From Myxococcus eversor (GTDB taxonomy: Bacteria > Myxococcota > Myxococcia > Myxococcales > Myxococcaceae), in assembly GCF_010894455.1 (NCBI RefSeq), contig NZ_JAAIXY010000029.1, positions 1 to 64,000 on the forward strand: a DNA stretch of 64,000 nucleotides, written 5' to 3'. Each line of letters starts with the position of its first letter. Positions within the stretch are counted from its first letter, which is position 1. Below the pieces are notes generated by a model. It was not told the DNA's origin, did not search any database, and saw only the letters and a list, made by a program, of their open reading frames with translations. Positions 33,502 through 42,443 of this stretch are shown in pieces. A program made the translations under genes and the position numbers.

Positions 33502-36500
33502 ATGCGAGTCAACGAGGGCGGTTCCACTCGGGCCACGGGTACAGGGGATTCAGGCGCTTCGAGCGCGGCGGCGGCGGAGCGTGCGGCTCGCGCGGCGCAG
33601 CAGGCGGCGGAAGCGGCGGCCCGTGCGGCGGCGGAGGCGGCTCGGGCTCAAGCAGCGCAGGCGGCCCAGGCGCAGGCTCGCGCGGAAGCAGCGTCCAGGC
33701 AGGCACAGGACGCGCTGCAGCAGGCGCAGGCGGCGCTCGCGGAGGCGAAGAAGAACAAGGCGCCCAAGGCGGAGCTGACTCGCGCGGAGCAGGCCGTGAA
33801 GCAGGCCACGACGTTCGCCCAGCAGGCCGCGACGTCGGCGCGCAATGCGGGCAACCGCGCCACCAACGCCAGCTCATTCGTTCCGGCCAGCACCACCCAG
33901 GTGCCCGCGCAGCGGCAGACGCCCGCGGGTCCTCCAGGCGTCACGCCGGGCTACACCCGGGAGCAGGCGGCCAAGGACGCCACGGAGTTGTACCGCGCGA
34001 CGAAGGGCGGGCTCACCGGCTGGGGCACGGATGAGGCCGCCATCTTCAAGACGCTGGACAAGCGCACTCCGGCGGACATCGCGCTCATCCGCCAGTCCTT
34101 CCGGGAGCACTACAAGGAGAATCTGGACTCCGTCCTGCGCGACGAGCTGGGCGGCGATGAGCTCACGCGCGTCAACAACATCCTGTCCGGCAACAAGGGC
34201 AACGCGAGCGCCGCGGCCATCCAGGAGCAGACGGGCTTCTTCGGGGACAAGGACGCCATCGTCAACACGCTGCGCGACGCCACCCCCGCGGAGCGTCAGT
34301 CCATTGCCCGCTCCTTCCAGCAGATGTACGGCAAGGACCATCCGGACATCCGGGCCGCCACGCCCGAGGAGTTCATGAAGCAGGCGCTGGGGCCCCGCCT
34401 GGACGCCGCCCAGCGCACGCAGCTCAACAGCCTCCTGGACACCACCCGCGCGTCCACGCCGGAGCAGGTGACGCAGCTGGAGGCGGGCGCGGCGCGCTCC
34501 AAGGTCCATGACTCGCTTCAGGGCTTCTTCGGCGCGGACAGCGACAAGGTCTTCGACACGCTGAAGAACCTGCCCCCGGAGCAGAAGAAGGTCCTCCTCG
34601 CGGACGCGGCGCTCCAGTCGGAGCTGCGCGGCAAGCTGTCGAAGGAGGACTACGCCCGCGCCCGGGGATTGATGGAGGACAACCCGGCCGCCGCGAGCGC
34701 CGCGCAAATCAGCAGCGCCACCCAGGGTTGGTTCGGCGCGGACGAGAGCGCCATCCTCGACGTGCTGAAGAACACCAGGCCGGAGGACATGCCCGCCCTC
34801 AAGGAGGCGTTCCAGCAGCAGACGGGCCGCTCTCTGGAGTCCGAGGTCAAGAGTTGGGGCGGCGCGGACACGCAGGTGGGCCTGCGCTACCTCAACCCTC
34901 CCGCGGCCAACGACACGCTGGGACAGGCGCAGGCGGCGGCCGAGCAGCTCCACCGCGCCATGGACGGCGTGGGCACGGACGAGGCGGCGCTGCGCGAAGT
35001 GCTGGGCAACAAGTCCAAGACGCAAATCAATGACATCACCGCCGCGTACCGCGACCTCTACAAGCGCGACTTGCGCTCGGACCTGACGTCGGAGCTGGGC
35101 GGGCGCGACAAGTTCGAGATTGTCGACCAGATGTATGACCTGGGGGCCATCGACCCCAAGGCGCCGGATGCGGCGAAGCAGCAGGTGGACCGCCTGCGCG
35201 CGCAGCAGCAGTTCGAGCAGAGCGGCGGTCTGGGCATCATCGACACCATCCAGAACGTCACCAAGGGTGAGTCGGACTCGGAGCGCCTGGAGCGCAACCT
35301 GACGGCGGCGGAGACGGCCATCTCCACGGGCGACACGGCGGCGGCGCAGCGGCGCACCACGTACGCCACGGACGACGTGAAGGACCTGCAGGAGACGAAG
35401 GACAGCACCGCGGACATGGCGGCCACGGCGGCCGTCGCGGTGGTGACGACGGCGGCGGTGGTGGCCACGGGTGGCGCGGCGACGCCGCTGGCCATCGCGG
35501 GCTACGCGGCGCTGGGCGCGACGACGCGCGTGGCCACGCAGGCGTACTTCAAGGGCGACTCGCTGGGCATGGACGGTGTCGCGCAGCAGGCGGTGGTGGG
35601 CGCGGTGGAGGGTGGCACCGCCGTCATCCCGCTGCCCAAGGTCCTGGGCGGCGCGGGCGCCACGGCGGCCACGGAGACGGTCGAGCAGGTCGCGAAGCAG
35701 ACGGTGGGCCAGCGGCTGCGGAGCACGGCCATCCAGGGCGCATGGGAGGGCGGCGTCGGTGGCGCGCTGGGCGGCGCGACGGACCAGTCCCTCCAGAGCG
35801 AGACGTGGAAGAACGGCCTGCTCCCGGGCCTCCAGCAGGTGGGCCAGCGCGCGGTGGTGGACGGCACGGTGGGCACCGTGTTCGGCGCGGGCGGCGGCGT
35901 GGCCATGGACGGGGTGATGCAGGGTGCTGCCCGCCTGACGACTCCGCGCGAGGTGCCGGTGCTGACGAACCCGGCGCTGGATGGCGGCACCGTGCACGTG
36001 CGCTACGGCGACGGGCGGGTGCGAATCGAGGCGGGGCCCGACGCCACGCCCGCGCAAATCCAGGCGCACATGGAGACGGCCCGCACGCTCCAGAAGTACG
36101 AGGGGCCGTTGGGGCAGGTCCGTCAGCTCAAGGACCGCGTGACTCAGGAGCTCACCGGGCGGCCGGGCTACGGCACCCAGGGCTTCGAGTCCCAGCTCGA
36201 GGTGAAGAAGCTCAACGCCATCATCAAGGACCTGGAGGTGGTGCAGCAGCGCATCGACACGCGGCTGCAGAAGCTCAACGGCAGCGGCGAGGTGCCCACG
36301 GCGGCGCAGCGCGAGGTGATGGAGCGCGAAATCGCCGACCTGCGCGCGCAGCTCGACACGCACGCCGCGCAGGTGGGCTCACTGGCCCCGGCGCGCGGCT
36401 ACGTCGCGGCGGAGCAGCTCAGCAAGGGGAAGACGGAGGCGCTCAATCGCGGCTACCCCACGACGGAGGCCGAGGGGCTGCCGAAGGACCACCACTGGGT

Positions 36501-37470
36501 GGAGAACGAGAACGGCCAGCTCTTCCTCCAGCGCAAGGCGGGGACGACCGAGCCTCGGCAGCTGTACGAGCCGTCCGGCAGGGAGGCCGAGGGCATCTTC
36601 GGGGAGTTCACCGACGCGCCCACCGGCTACATCGAGCCCAAGTTCCCCGCTGGCGTCACGCGCGCGGAGGCGTTCGACGCGCTGGGCGGCAACAACGACA
36701 AATCTCCGTTTGGCGCCTGGGTGAAGTCGCTGGAGTCCGAAGGGCTCATCAAGGACAGGTCGGAGCTCATCTCCGCGCTGCGCGAGTCTCCCGAGGGCCT
36801 GTCGTTCGGCACCGTGCGCCACGAGCTGAAGGCCAAGTACACCGAGCAGCTCGTCTCGCGGATGACGGACCCCGCCCGGCTGCGCGCCACGCCCGCGTAC
36901 GCGGAGGCGCTCAAAGTCACGAAGAATCCCGAGCAGGCGCTGGTCGCCGCCAGCCACACGGAGATGCTGCGCATCACCCAGGGCCTGGGGTCCGCGGACA
37001 AGGGCGCGCTCGCCCAGCGCTGGTACCAGGCCACCTTCGAGAGCACGCGCAAGGGCGTCACGGAGGTCACCGTCAGCAAGCAGGCCGCCGCGGAGCTCGG
37101 CGTCACCTTCACGGCCAATCGCCGCATCGACGTGCTGGAGCCGGGCACGGTGCGGGAGCTGAAGAACGTCTCCACCAGGTTCGGTGAGCGCGAGCACGAG
37201 CAGTTGATGGACCTGGTCAAGCTCTACGGCAAGACGCTCGACGGGACGGACACTCCGATTGAGCAGGTGGTGCAGACCTTCGTCGACCCGCGCGGCGTGG
37301 TGGCCAACTCCAAGTTCCTGCACGAGATGTTCGATGGCTCCGGTGGCCAGTACCTCAAGGTGGAGGTCTTCAAGGCCGACGGGACGGCGCTGGTGATTGA
37401 CGCCAACAACCGGGGTATCCTCAACCAGAGTCAGGCGGAGCTCGAGAAGACCCTCGGCATTACGAAGTAG
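33502..37470 (+). CDS. Annexin-repeat polymorphic toxin with C-terminal PD-(D/E)xK-like nuclease domain
   Basis: The protein has 1322 residues. Residues ~15-120 form an Ala/Gln/Glu/Arg-rich coiled coil. About five annexin-type repeats follow, at ~165-230 (GWGTDEAAIFKTLDKRTPAD), ~238-310 (FFGDKDAIVNTL), ~335-400 (FFGADSDKVFDTL), ~405-470 (WFGADESAILDVL) and ~480-550 (DGVGTDEAALREVLGNKSKT); the first and last have the classical GxGTDE calcium/membrane loop. A hydrophobic glycine-rich segment (~638-676) comes next. The end carries RRID1210VLEPGTVRE1219LK1221N and EREHEQL, a PD-(D/E)xK nuclease pattern. There is no signal peptide. Start 33502 was chosen for GGAG eight bases ahead; ATG 33466 is an alternative. 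The next gene is the likely antidote. Confidence 0.7.
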   Translation: MRVNEGGSTRATGTGDSGASSAAAAERAARAAQQAAEAAARAAAEAARAQAAQAAQAQARAEAASRQAQDALQQAQAALAEAKKNKAPKAELTRAEQAVKQATTFAQQAATSARNAGNRATNASSFVPASTTQVPAQRQTPAGPPGVTPGYTREQAAKDATELYRATKGGLTGWGTDEAAIFKTLDKRTPADIALIRQSFREHYKENLDSVLRDELGGDELTRVNNILSGNKGNASAAAIQEQTGFFGDKDAIVNTLRDATPAERQSIARSFQQMYGKDHPDIRAATPEEFMKQALGPRLDAAQRTQLNSLLDTTRASTPEQVTQLEAGAARSKVHDSLQGFFGADSDKVFDTLKNLPPEQKKVLLADAALQSELRGKLSKEDYARARGLMEDNPAAASAAQISSATQGWFGADESAILDVLKNTRPEDMPALKEAFQQQTGRSLESEVKSWGGADTQVGLRYLNPPAANDTLGQAQAAAEQLHRAMDGVGTDEAALREVLGNKSKTQINDITAAYRDLYKRDLRSDLTSELGGRDKFEIVDQMYDLGAIDPKAPDAAKQQVDRLRAQQQFEQSGGLGIIDTIQNVTKGESDSERLERNLTAAETAISTGDTAAAQRRTTYATDDVKDLQETKDSTADMAATAAVAVVTTAAVVATGGAATPLAIAGYAALGATTRVATQAYFKGDSLGMDGVAQQAVVGAVEGGTAVIPLPKVLGGAGATAATETVEQVAKQTVGQRLRSTAIQGAWEGGVGGALGGATDQSLQSETWKNGLLPGLQQVGQRAVVDGTVGTVFGAGGGVAMDGVMQGAARLTTPREVPVLTNPALDGGTVHVRYGDGRVRIEAGPDATPAQIQAHMETARTLQKYEGPLGQVRQLKDRVTQELTGRPGYGTQGFESQLEVKKLNAIIKDLEVVQQRIDTRLQKLNGSGEVPTAAQREVMEREIADLRAQLDTHAAQVGSLAPARGYVAAEQLSKGKTEALNRGYPTTEAEGLPKDHHWVENENGQLFLQRKAGTTEPRQLYEPSGREAEGIFGEFTDAPTGYIEPKFPAGVTRAEAFDALGGNNDKSPFGAWVKSLESEGLIKDRSELISALRESPEGLSFGTVRHELKAKYTEQLVSRMTDPARLRATPAYAEALKVTKNPEQALVAASHTEMLRITQGLGSADKGALAQRWYQATFESTRKGVTEVTVSKQAAAELGVTFTANRRIDVLEPGTVRELKNVSTRFGEREHEQLMDLVKLYGKTLDGTDTPIEQVVQTFVDPRGVVANSKFLHEMFDGSGGQYLKVEVFKADGTALVIDANNRGILNQSQAELEKTLGITK

Positions 37471-37491
37471 CGGGGGCCAGGAGGTCTCAGG

Positions 37492-38451
37492 GTGTTGGAG
37501 ACGGAGATGAAGGTGGGGCTGTCGGGTCCTGACCTGCCAGTCCTGGTGCGGGCGATGGTCAGCCGACTCCTTCCGAAGACGTCCCCGAGCGCGCTCTCGG
37601 TGGACTTCACGGACCAGGCGCCCGGCGCGGATTGGCTGGAGACGCGCATGCTGAAGGCCCGGCGGCGCGCGAAGGCCGTCTGGGCGGGCGACTCCTGGAA
37701 CTTCCTCCTCGTCGAGTCTCCCGTGGCGCTCGTCGCGGGGCCTCATGCGAGGGACGCGCGGCAGGTGCTCGCGGAGCTGGCGCCGCTGCCCTTCTTCCTG
37801 GCGTCATTCGCCAGCCTGTATTCGGACTGGAAGGTCGACGGCAAGGCGTACGCCGCGCCCATCCTGGATGACCTGCACTATCCGCACGGCTGGGGCTGCG
37901 CGTTTCGCGGGCAGGGCCACGCGCGGCTGGTGTCGCGTCGGTGGCTGGAGTTCGGGCCGTGGCGCCTGTTGAAGGGGCCGGACGATGTCTCCCTGGTCCA
38001 GTTCCATGACCTGGAGGCGGACCCGGCCACCGCGCTCGCGCAGGCGAAGCCCGGGCATGCGCGCATGGGCGCCAACGCGGAGGGTGGCGTCATCCGCTCG
38101 GGGTACGCGCGCAAGCACAAGCTCGACGGCTTCTACGAGCCGAAGGACAAGCTGCTGCGCATGGTGGTCCACGGCCGCGACGTGTCCGCCAGCGAGATGC
38201 TGGATGCGTGCTCGCTGCGTCTGGACGGCGCGGTGGGCCCCGGGCAGCCGCTGACGCGCGTGGCGTATGTCTTCATGGAGCCGGAGCGGGCGCGTGCGCA
38301 CCTGCACGAGCTGTGGCTGCGCGAGCTGGAGTGCTGGACGATTGAAATGGGCAAGGAGGTCCGGCTGGACAAGGACTACCGCCCGACGCCGGTGAAGCCC
38401 GACTGGGTGAAGGCCGTGGAGGCCCGGGAAGCGGGCGCGACGAAGCGCTGA
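37492..38451 (+). CDS. Putative immunity protein of the annexin-repeat toxin
   Basis: The protein has 319 residues from the GTG at 37492, which has AGGAGG seven bases ahead; the gap to the toxin stop is 21 bases. It is soluble and cytoplasmic, with a mixed alpha/beta composition: VWAGDSWNFLLVESPVALVA, ELAPLPFFLASFASLYSDW, LHYPHGWGCAFRGQGHARLV. I recognise no immunity family by name. The call rests on tight linkage downstream of a toxin-like gene, the lack of any enzyme motif and its size. Alternatively it is an unrelated conserved protein. Confidence 0.5.
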   Translation: MLETEMKVGLSGPDLPVLVRAMVSRLLPKTSPSALSVDFTDQAPGADWLETRMLKARRRAKAVWAGDSWNFLLVESPVALVAGPHARDARQVLAELAPLPFFLASFASLYSDWKVDGKAYAAPILDDLHYPHGWGCAFRGQGHARLVSRRWLEFGPWRLLKGPDDVSLVQFHDLEADPATALAQAKPGHARMGANAEGGVIRSGYARKHKLDGFYEPKDKLLRMVVHGRDVSASEMLDACSLRLDGAVGPGQPLTRVAYVFMEPERARAHLHELWLRELECWTIEMGKEVRLDKDYRPTPVKPDWVKAVEAREAGATKR

Positions 38452-38501
38452 GCCCGCTGTTCCGCATTCCGGGCTTGCGTGGCCGCTTCGGGCTGGGAAA
38501 C

Positions 38502-39002
38502 ATGTCTCGCATGACCCAGCCCGTGGTGCCTCCCTCCGTGTCCGATGCGTATGTGGTTCATGGCCAGGACGGTTTCGTCATCTCCGATGACTCCGCCCGC
38601 ATCGACGTGGACGTGGTGCATGGTTACCTGACGCGCTCGTACTGGAGCCCGGGCATCACCCGCGCGCTGGTGGAGAAGGGCCTGCGGAACTCGCTCCTCT
38701 TCGGGGTTTATGGCGCGGACGGCGCGCAGGTGGGCTACGCGCGCGTCATCACGGACCGGATGTCCTTCGCCTATCTCTGTGACGTGTTCATCCTGGAGAC
38801 GCAGCAGGGCAAGGGCCTGGGCAAGTGGTTGATGGAGACCGTCTTCGCCCATCCGGACCTCCAGGGGCTGCGGCGCTTCCTGCTGGCCACGCGGGATGCC
38901 CACGGACTGTATGCCCAGTATGGCTTCACGCCCCTGAAGAACCCGGACCGGTTCATGGAGAGGCATGACCCGGACGTGTACCTCACCGCCAGCAAGGTGT
39001 GA
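38502..39002 (+). CDS. GNAT-family N-acetyltransferase
   Basis: This 166-residue GCN5-type acetyltransferase has the acetyl-CoA-binding core ETQQGKGLGKWLMETVFAHP (Q/R-x-x-G-x-G/A), preceded by the strand RMSFAYLCDVFIL and followed by LLATRDAHGLYAQYGFTPL, the usual C-terminal tyrosine region. The substrate is unknown, probably a small amine or antibiotic-like molecule. ATG 38502 (MSRMTQ) is preferred; the ATG three codons later is possible. It converges with the monooxygenase gene with no spacer: the two stop codons abut as TGATCA. Confidence 0.85.
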   Translation: MSRMTQPVVPPSVSDAYVVHGQDGFVISDDSARIDVDVVHGYLTRSYWSPGITRALVEKGLRNSLLFGVYGADGAQVGYARVITDRMSFAYLCDVFILETQQGKGLGKWLMETVFAHPDLQGLRRFLLATRDAHGLYAQYGFTPLKNPDRFMERHDPDVYLTASKV

Positions 39003-40514
39003 TCACGCAATCCCGCGCCCGGCGAAGTAGCGCTCAATCGCTTCCGGTGTCCCAAGAGGGTCGGCCAACGCGACATAGGTGTCGGGGCGCAACAGGTAGG
39101 CCGCGTCCCGTGCAAGCCCCGCTCGCTCATGCTCCGGGCGCCACGCGAATTCATGCAGCGCGATGCCGCGCTGCTCGCTCCAGGTCTTCAGGTCGGGCCT
39201 GGCCGTGCCATAGACGTGGACCTGCCATGCGATGACGGACAGGGGCTCATGGTTGTCCTGGGCCGGTCCTCCCACCCAGGGAAGGCGGTCGCCACCTTGA
39301 ACACCGCCGGCCTTGCCCTCGCTCAATGCACTGGCGTGGTAGCTCAGCGATGTCTGGGAGACCAGCCGGAACATGAACTCGCGCACGCGGTCGCTGCTGT
39401 AGATGACGCCCGCGAAAAGCGGCGCGATGTGTATGCGCACGAAGTTGGCGAAACCGCCTTCCGTGGTGATGAAGGTAAACAGGCGGTCGGTGGTATCCAC
39501 CAGCTTGCGTGCGAAGGCCTTGCGCTCCTGCTCATAGCTGTCGAGCAATGCGTCCAGGGCCTGGCCCTTCACGACCGCCGCCAACTTCCACGCGAGGTTG
39601 ATGGCGTCACTGATGCCTGTGTTCATGCCCTGCCCGCCAACAGGGCTGTGCACATGGGCCGCATCGCCCAGCAGAAAGGCGCGGCCTCGTCGGAAGTGGT
39701 CGGCGACCCGGTGATGGACCCGGTAGGTGGAGAACCAGTTCACCGCTTGAACCTTCAGGCCCAGGTTGTCGATGGCATGATGCCCGACATCGTTGAACGT
39801 CAGTTCTTCCGCGCGATCGTCAACGACCGCGCCAATCAACCGGCTCTTGCCCTCGTGGCCATAGGGAATCACCGCCACGAAGTCGGTGCCGTCGAGCGCG
39901 AGGTGCACCTCGTCAGTGGGCTCGAGACCGCTCACCTGAACGTCCGCGACGTAGAACGTCTGATTGTACGTGCCGCCCTCGAAGCCCGCGCCGAGTTGAT
40001 GGCGGATCGATGAGCGAGCTCCGTCACAGCCCGCGAGATAGCGAGCGACACAGACCTGTTCGCTCCCATCCGGCGTCCGCAGGCGCGCGGCGACGTGGTC
40101 TCCTCTATCCTCGAACGCGGTCAGTTCGGTTTGTCGCTCGACGGTGACGCCGAGCGCCTGCAACCGTTCGACCAGCAGTCGTTCATGTGCATCCTGCGGA
40201 TACACCAGGAGGAAGGGATAGGGCGTGATATCGGTCCCGACTTCGCCGAAGGAGAGATGTGCCCGACGCTTGCCTTTGGCCCAGAGACTGATGGAGGGGT
40301 TGCGGTAGCCTGCGTCGACCACGGCGTCAGACAAGTCGAGTTGGCGGTAGAGCTCGAGCGTGCGGGCCTGCACCACCATGGCCCGAGAGGTTTCTCCCGG
40401 CCCGTCGTTCTTGTCGACAATCCGGACTGATACACCTTGGCGTGTCAGCCAAAGCGCCAGGACAAGACCGGTAGGACCCGCGCCGACAACGAGAACGTCC
40501 GTTTGTTGACCCAC
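39003..40514 (-). CDS. FAD-dependent aromatic monooxygenase (PheA/TfdB-like)
   Basis: The protein has 503 residues from the GTG at 40514, chosen because GGAGG lies seven bases ahead and the FAD motif follows directly (DVLVVGAGPTGLVLALWLTR). Other motifs are YLAGCDGARSSIRHQLG and GRAFLLGDAAHVHSPVGGQG, then MNTGISDAINLAWKLA. The C-terminal ~150 residues have the thioredoxin-like fold of the phenol hydroxylase/aklavinone hydroxylase group. It probably hydroxylates an aromatic or polyketide. The gene uses visibly more A/T at wobble positions than its neighbours, suggesting recent acquisition. A TTGACA (40568-40573, minus strand) lies about 55 bases upstream. Confidence 0.85.
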   Translation of the reverse strand: MGQQTDVLVVGAGPTGLVLALWLTRQGVSVRIVDKNDGPGETSRAMVVQARTLELYRQLDLSDAVVDAGYRNPSISLWAKGKRRAHLSFGEVGTDITPYPFLLVYPQDAHERLLVERLQALGVTVERQTELTAFEDRGDHVAARLRTPDGSEQVCVARYLAGCDGARSSIRHQLGAGFEGGTYNQTFYVADVQVSGLEPTDEVHLALDGTDFVAVIPYGHEGKSRLIGAVVDDRAEELTFNDVGHHAIDNLGLKVQAVNWFSTYRVHHRVADHFRRGRAFLLGDAAHVHSPVGGQGMNTGISDAINLAWKLAAVVKGQALDALLDSYEQERKAFARKLVDTTDRLFTFITTEGGFANFVRIHIAPLFAGVIYSSDRVREFMFRLVSQTSLSYHASALSEGKAGGVQGGDRLPWVGGPAQDNHEPLSVIAWQVHVYGTARPDLKTWSEQRGIALHEFAWRPEHERAGLARDAAYLLRPDTYVALADPLGTPEAIERYFAGRGIA

Positions 40515-40877
40515 GCGTCCACCTCCAATGAGTGGCTTCAGAGGCACTTTGTCCTTGAGCGATTTTCTGTCAAGCGCACGGGGGACGGCAGGATGCTCCG
40601 CACGACATTGACAGCCACTGACACACGTCAGGATGGAGGCGACGCGGGAGCAGGGCGCGGCAACCCAGGCCGTGGAAGCTGGAGTGGACATCGGCCCTTG
40701 CACGGCCGGGTCATGCGAGAGGCGCTGCCTCGCTTGCGGAGTTCACGTCGGCACTTCCTCGAAGCATGCACCTTGTCGCCATGGAGCTGGACTCCAGGGC
40801 GGCCGGACGGGCCCGGCGGACATTGGTATAGGATTCGCATCCAACGGGTGGCGTGGAGTGCCTCTGGGAGATGTGGA
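40515..40877. other. Intergenic region between divergent monooxygenase and kinase genes
   Basis: These 363 bases contain divergent promoters and no gene I can support, although a frame runs through it in phase with the kinase. TTGACA-like hexamers are present on both strands (40568-40573 minus; about 40609 plus) without good -10 partners. Confidence 0.45.
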
Positions 40878-42206
40878 ATGGAACGTGTCCGGTCTGAGGC
40901 AGGGCTTCGTGAAGCGGAGGCGAGCAGGGCGTGCGTGGTGTGTGACGCCGCGCTCGAGAATGCTCGCTGTGGCCATTGCGGCGCGGCCGCGGCCCCCGGC
41001 GGGTATCGCGTGCTGCGGCTCATCTCGCAGTCCCCGCATGGTCGCGTGTACCTGGCGGTGGATGGGCAGGGGACGCGGGTCGCGCTCAAGGAGTTGTTGT
41101 TCGCGTTGGTGCCCGGCGTGGAGCAGCTCGACGCCTTCGAGCGTGAGGCCGCCGTGCTGCGCTCGCTGGAGCACCCGGACATCCCGCGCTTCGTCGCGAG
41201 CTTCAAGGAAGGCCGCGGGGTAGGGACGCGCCTCTATCTCGCGCAGGAGCTGCTGGACGGGGAGACGCTGCTCGAGCGCATCTCGCGAAGTCGGCTGGAC
41301 GAGGCGGAGGCGTGGACGCTGGCGGAGCAGGTGCTCCAGACGCTCTCGGCGCTGCACCGCCGCACGCCCGCGCTGGTGCACCGCGACGTGAAGCCGGCGA
41401 ACCTCATCCTCCGGCCGGATGGACGCACGGCGCTGGTGGACTTCGGCGCGGCCCGCCACCTGGCGCGTGACGTGACGCATGGGTCCACGCTCGTCGGGAC
41501 ATTCGGGTACATGCCGCCCGAGCAACTCGGCGGTACGGTGGAGCCCTCCAGCGACCTCTACGCGCTGGGCGCGACGCTCGTGCATGCGCTCAGTGGTCGC
41601 GAGCCCGCGGACCTCGTCGACGAGGGACTGGTGCTGTCGTTCGAGCAGCACCTCCAGGTCTCCGAGCCGCTGCGCGTGTTCCTGGGGAGGCTGCTCGCGC
41701 CGAAGCGCTCGGCGCGGTTCGCATCGGCGATGGAGGCGCTCTCCGCTCTGCGGGCTTCGGTCGAGGCAATGGCCGCCGAGCGCTCCTCGCCGGTCGCTTC
41801 GACTTCCTCGGACGAGGGAGCGAAGGCGTCAGGTGCGGGCGGCGAGCGGAGGGGTGGGCAGCCGACCGTGGAGTCCGCCGTCGAAGCCTCGGCAGTCGTG
41901 GCCGTACCCGTCACTGGCGACAAGTCCGAGGGGGGTGAACAGCCCCAACTCTCGGTGGTCAGTCGCTGGTCCTTGCAATGGAGCAACCCTCGCTGGGTCT
42001 TCGCCGTCCTGGCCTTGACGGCCTTGTTCGTGGGCCTGATTCGCCTCATGCCTCACCGAGGTGGCAGTGAGGTGATGGTCGTCGACTCTCCGGACTGGGG
42101 CAGCCCGTCCTACAGCCCGCCGCAATCCCAGCCGGCACACCCCTCTGGTGAGGGAAAGCGCCGTTGGTTCGAACTGCCCTGGTCCAGCGGCTCGCCCTCG
42201 CACTGA
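40878..42206 (+). CDS. Ser/Thr protein kinase with N-terminal zinc ribbon and C-terminal membrane anchor
   Basis: This is a 442-residue Hanks-type kinase. Residues 19-35 form a CxxC...CxxC zinc ribbon (CVVCDAALENARCGHCG). The kinase domain (~42-300) has the loop LISQSPHGRVYLAV, VALKELL (ATP lysine), HRDVKPANLIL, ALVDFGAAR and GTFGYMPPEQ. A disordered Ser/Gly stretch leads to one membrane helix (WVFAVLALTALFVGLIRL, ~375-395) and a short Pro-rich outer tail. The ATG at 40878 follows GGGAG by eight bases; the frame upstream is non-coding in style. Such kinases are numerous in myxobacteria and control development and envelope functions; no substrate can be read here. Confidence 0.85.
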   Translation: MERVRSEAGLREAEASRACVVCDAALENARCGHCGAAAAPGGYRVLRLISQSPHGRVYLAVDGQGTRVALKELLFALVPGVEQLDAFEREAAVLRSLEHPDIPRFVASFKEGRGVGTRLYLAQELLDGETLLERISRSRLDEAEAWTLAEQVLQTLSALHRRTPALVHRDVKPANLILRPDGRTALVDFGAARHLARDVTHGSTLVGTFGYMPPEQLGGTVEPSSDLYALGATLVHALSGREPADLVDEGLVLSFEQHLQVSEPLRVFLGRLLAPKRSARFASAMEALSALRASVEAMAAERSSPVASTSSDEGAKASGAGGERRGGQPTVESAVEASAVVAVPVTGDKSEGGEQPQLSVVSRWSLQWSNPRWVFAVLALTALFVGLIRLMPHRGGSEVMVVDSPDWGSPSYSPPQSQPAHPSGEGKRRWFELPWSSGSPSH

Positions 42207-42443
42207 CGCCGCGGGCTCGGCACTCCTCTCCCTGGCGCCCTCCCTCCTGAGTCATTTTCGTCTCGGGTGAGCGGCCAGCCAGCCGCGCGGGCTGTGTCTC
42301 GCGGCTCCTCGCGCACGGGACGCGCGGTCGACGGCACACAGCCCCCGGTTTCAGTTCCACCCTGCCGTCGTGCTTACATCGCGACGCGCTGGCCCCGTGC
42401 TTGCTCTCTCGTCGGGCTGGCTCCCGCCGCCGCACTACACCCC

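Noticed and set aside
33874..36363. 829-residue minus-strand frame within the annexin-repeat gene
   Set aside because: Antisense shadow; the plus-strand frame has recognisable repeats and a proper start.
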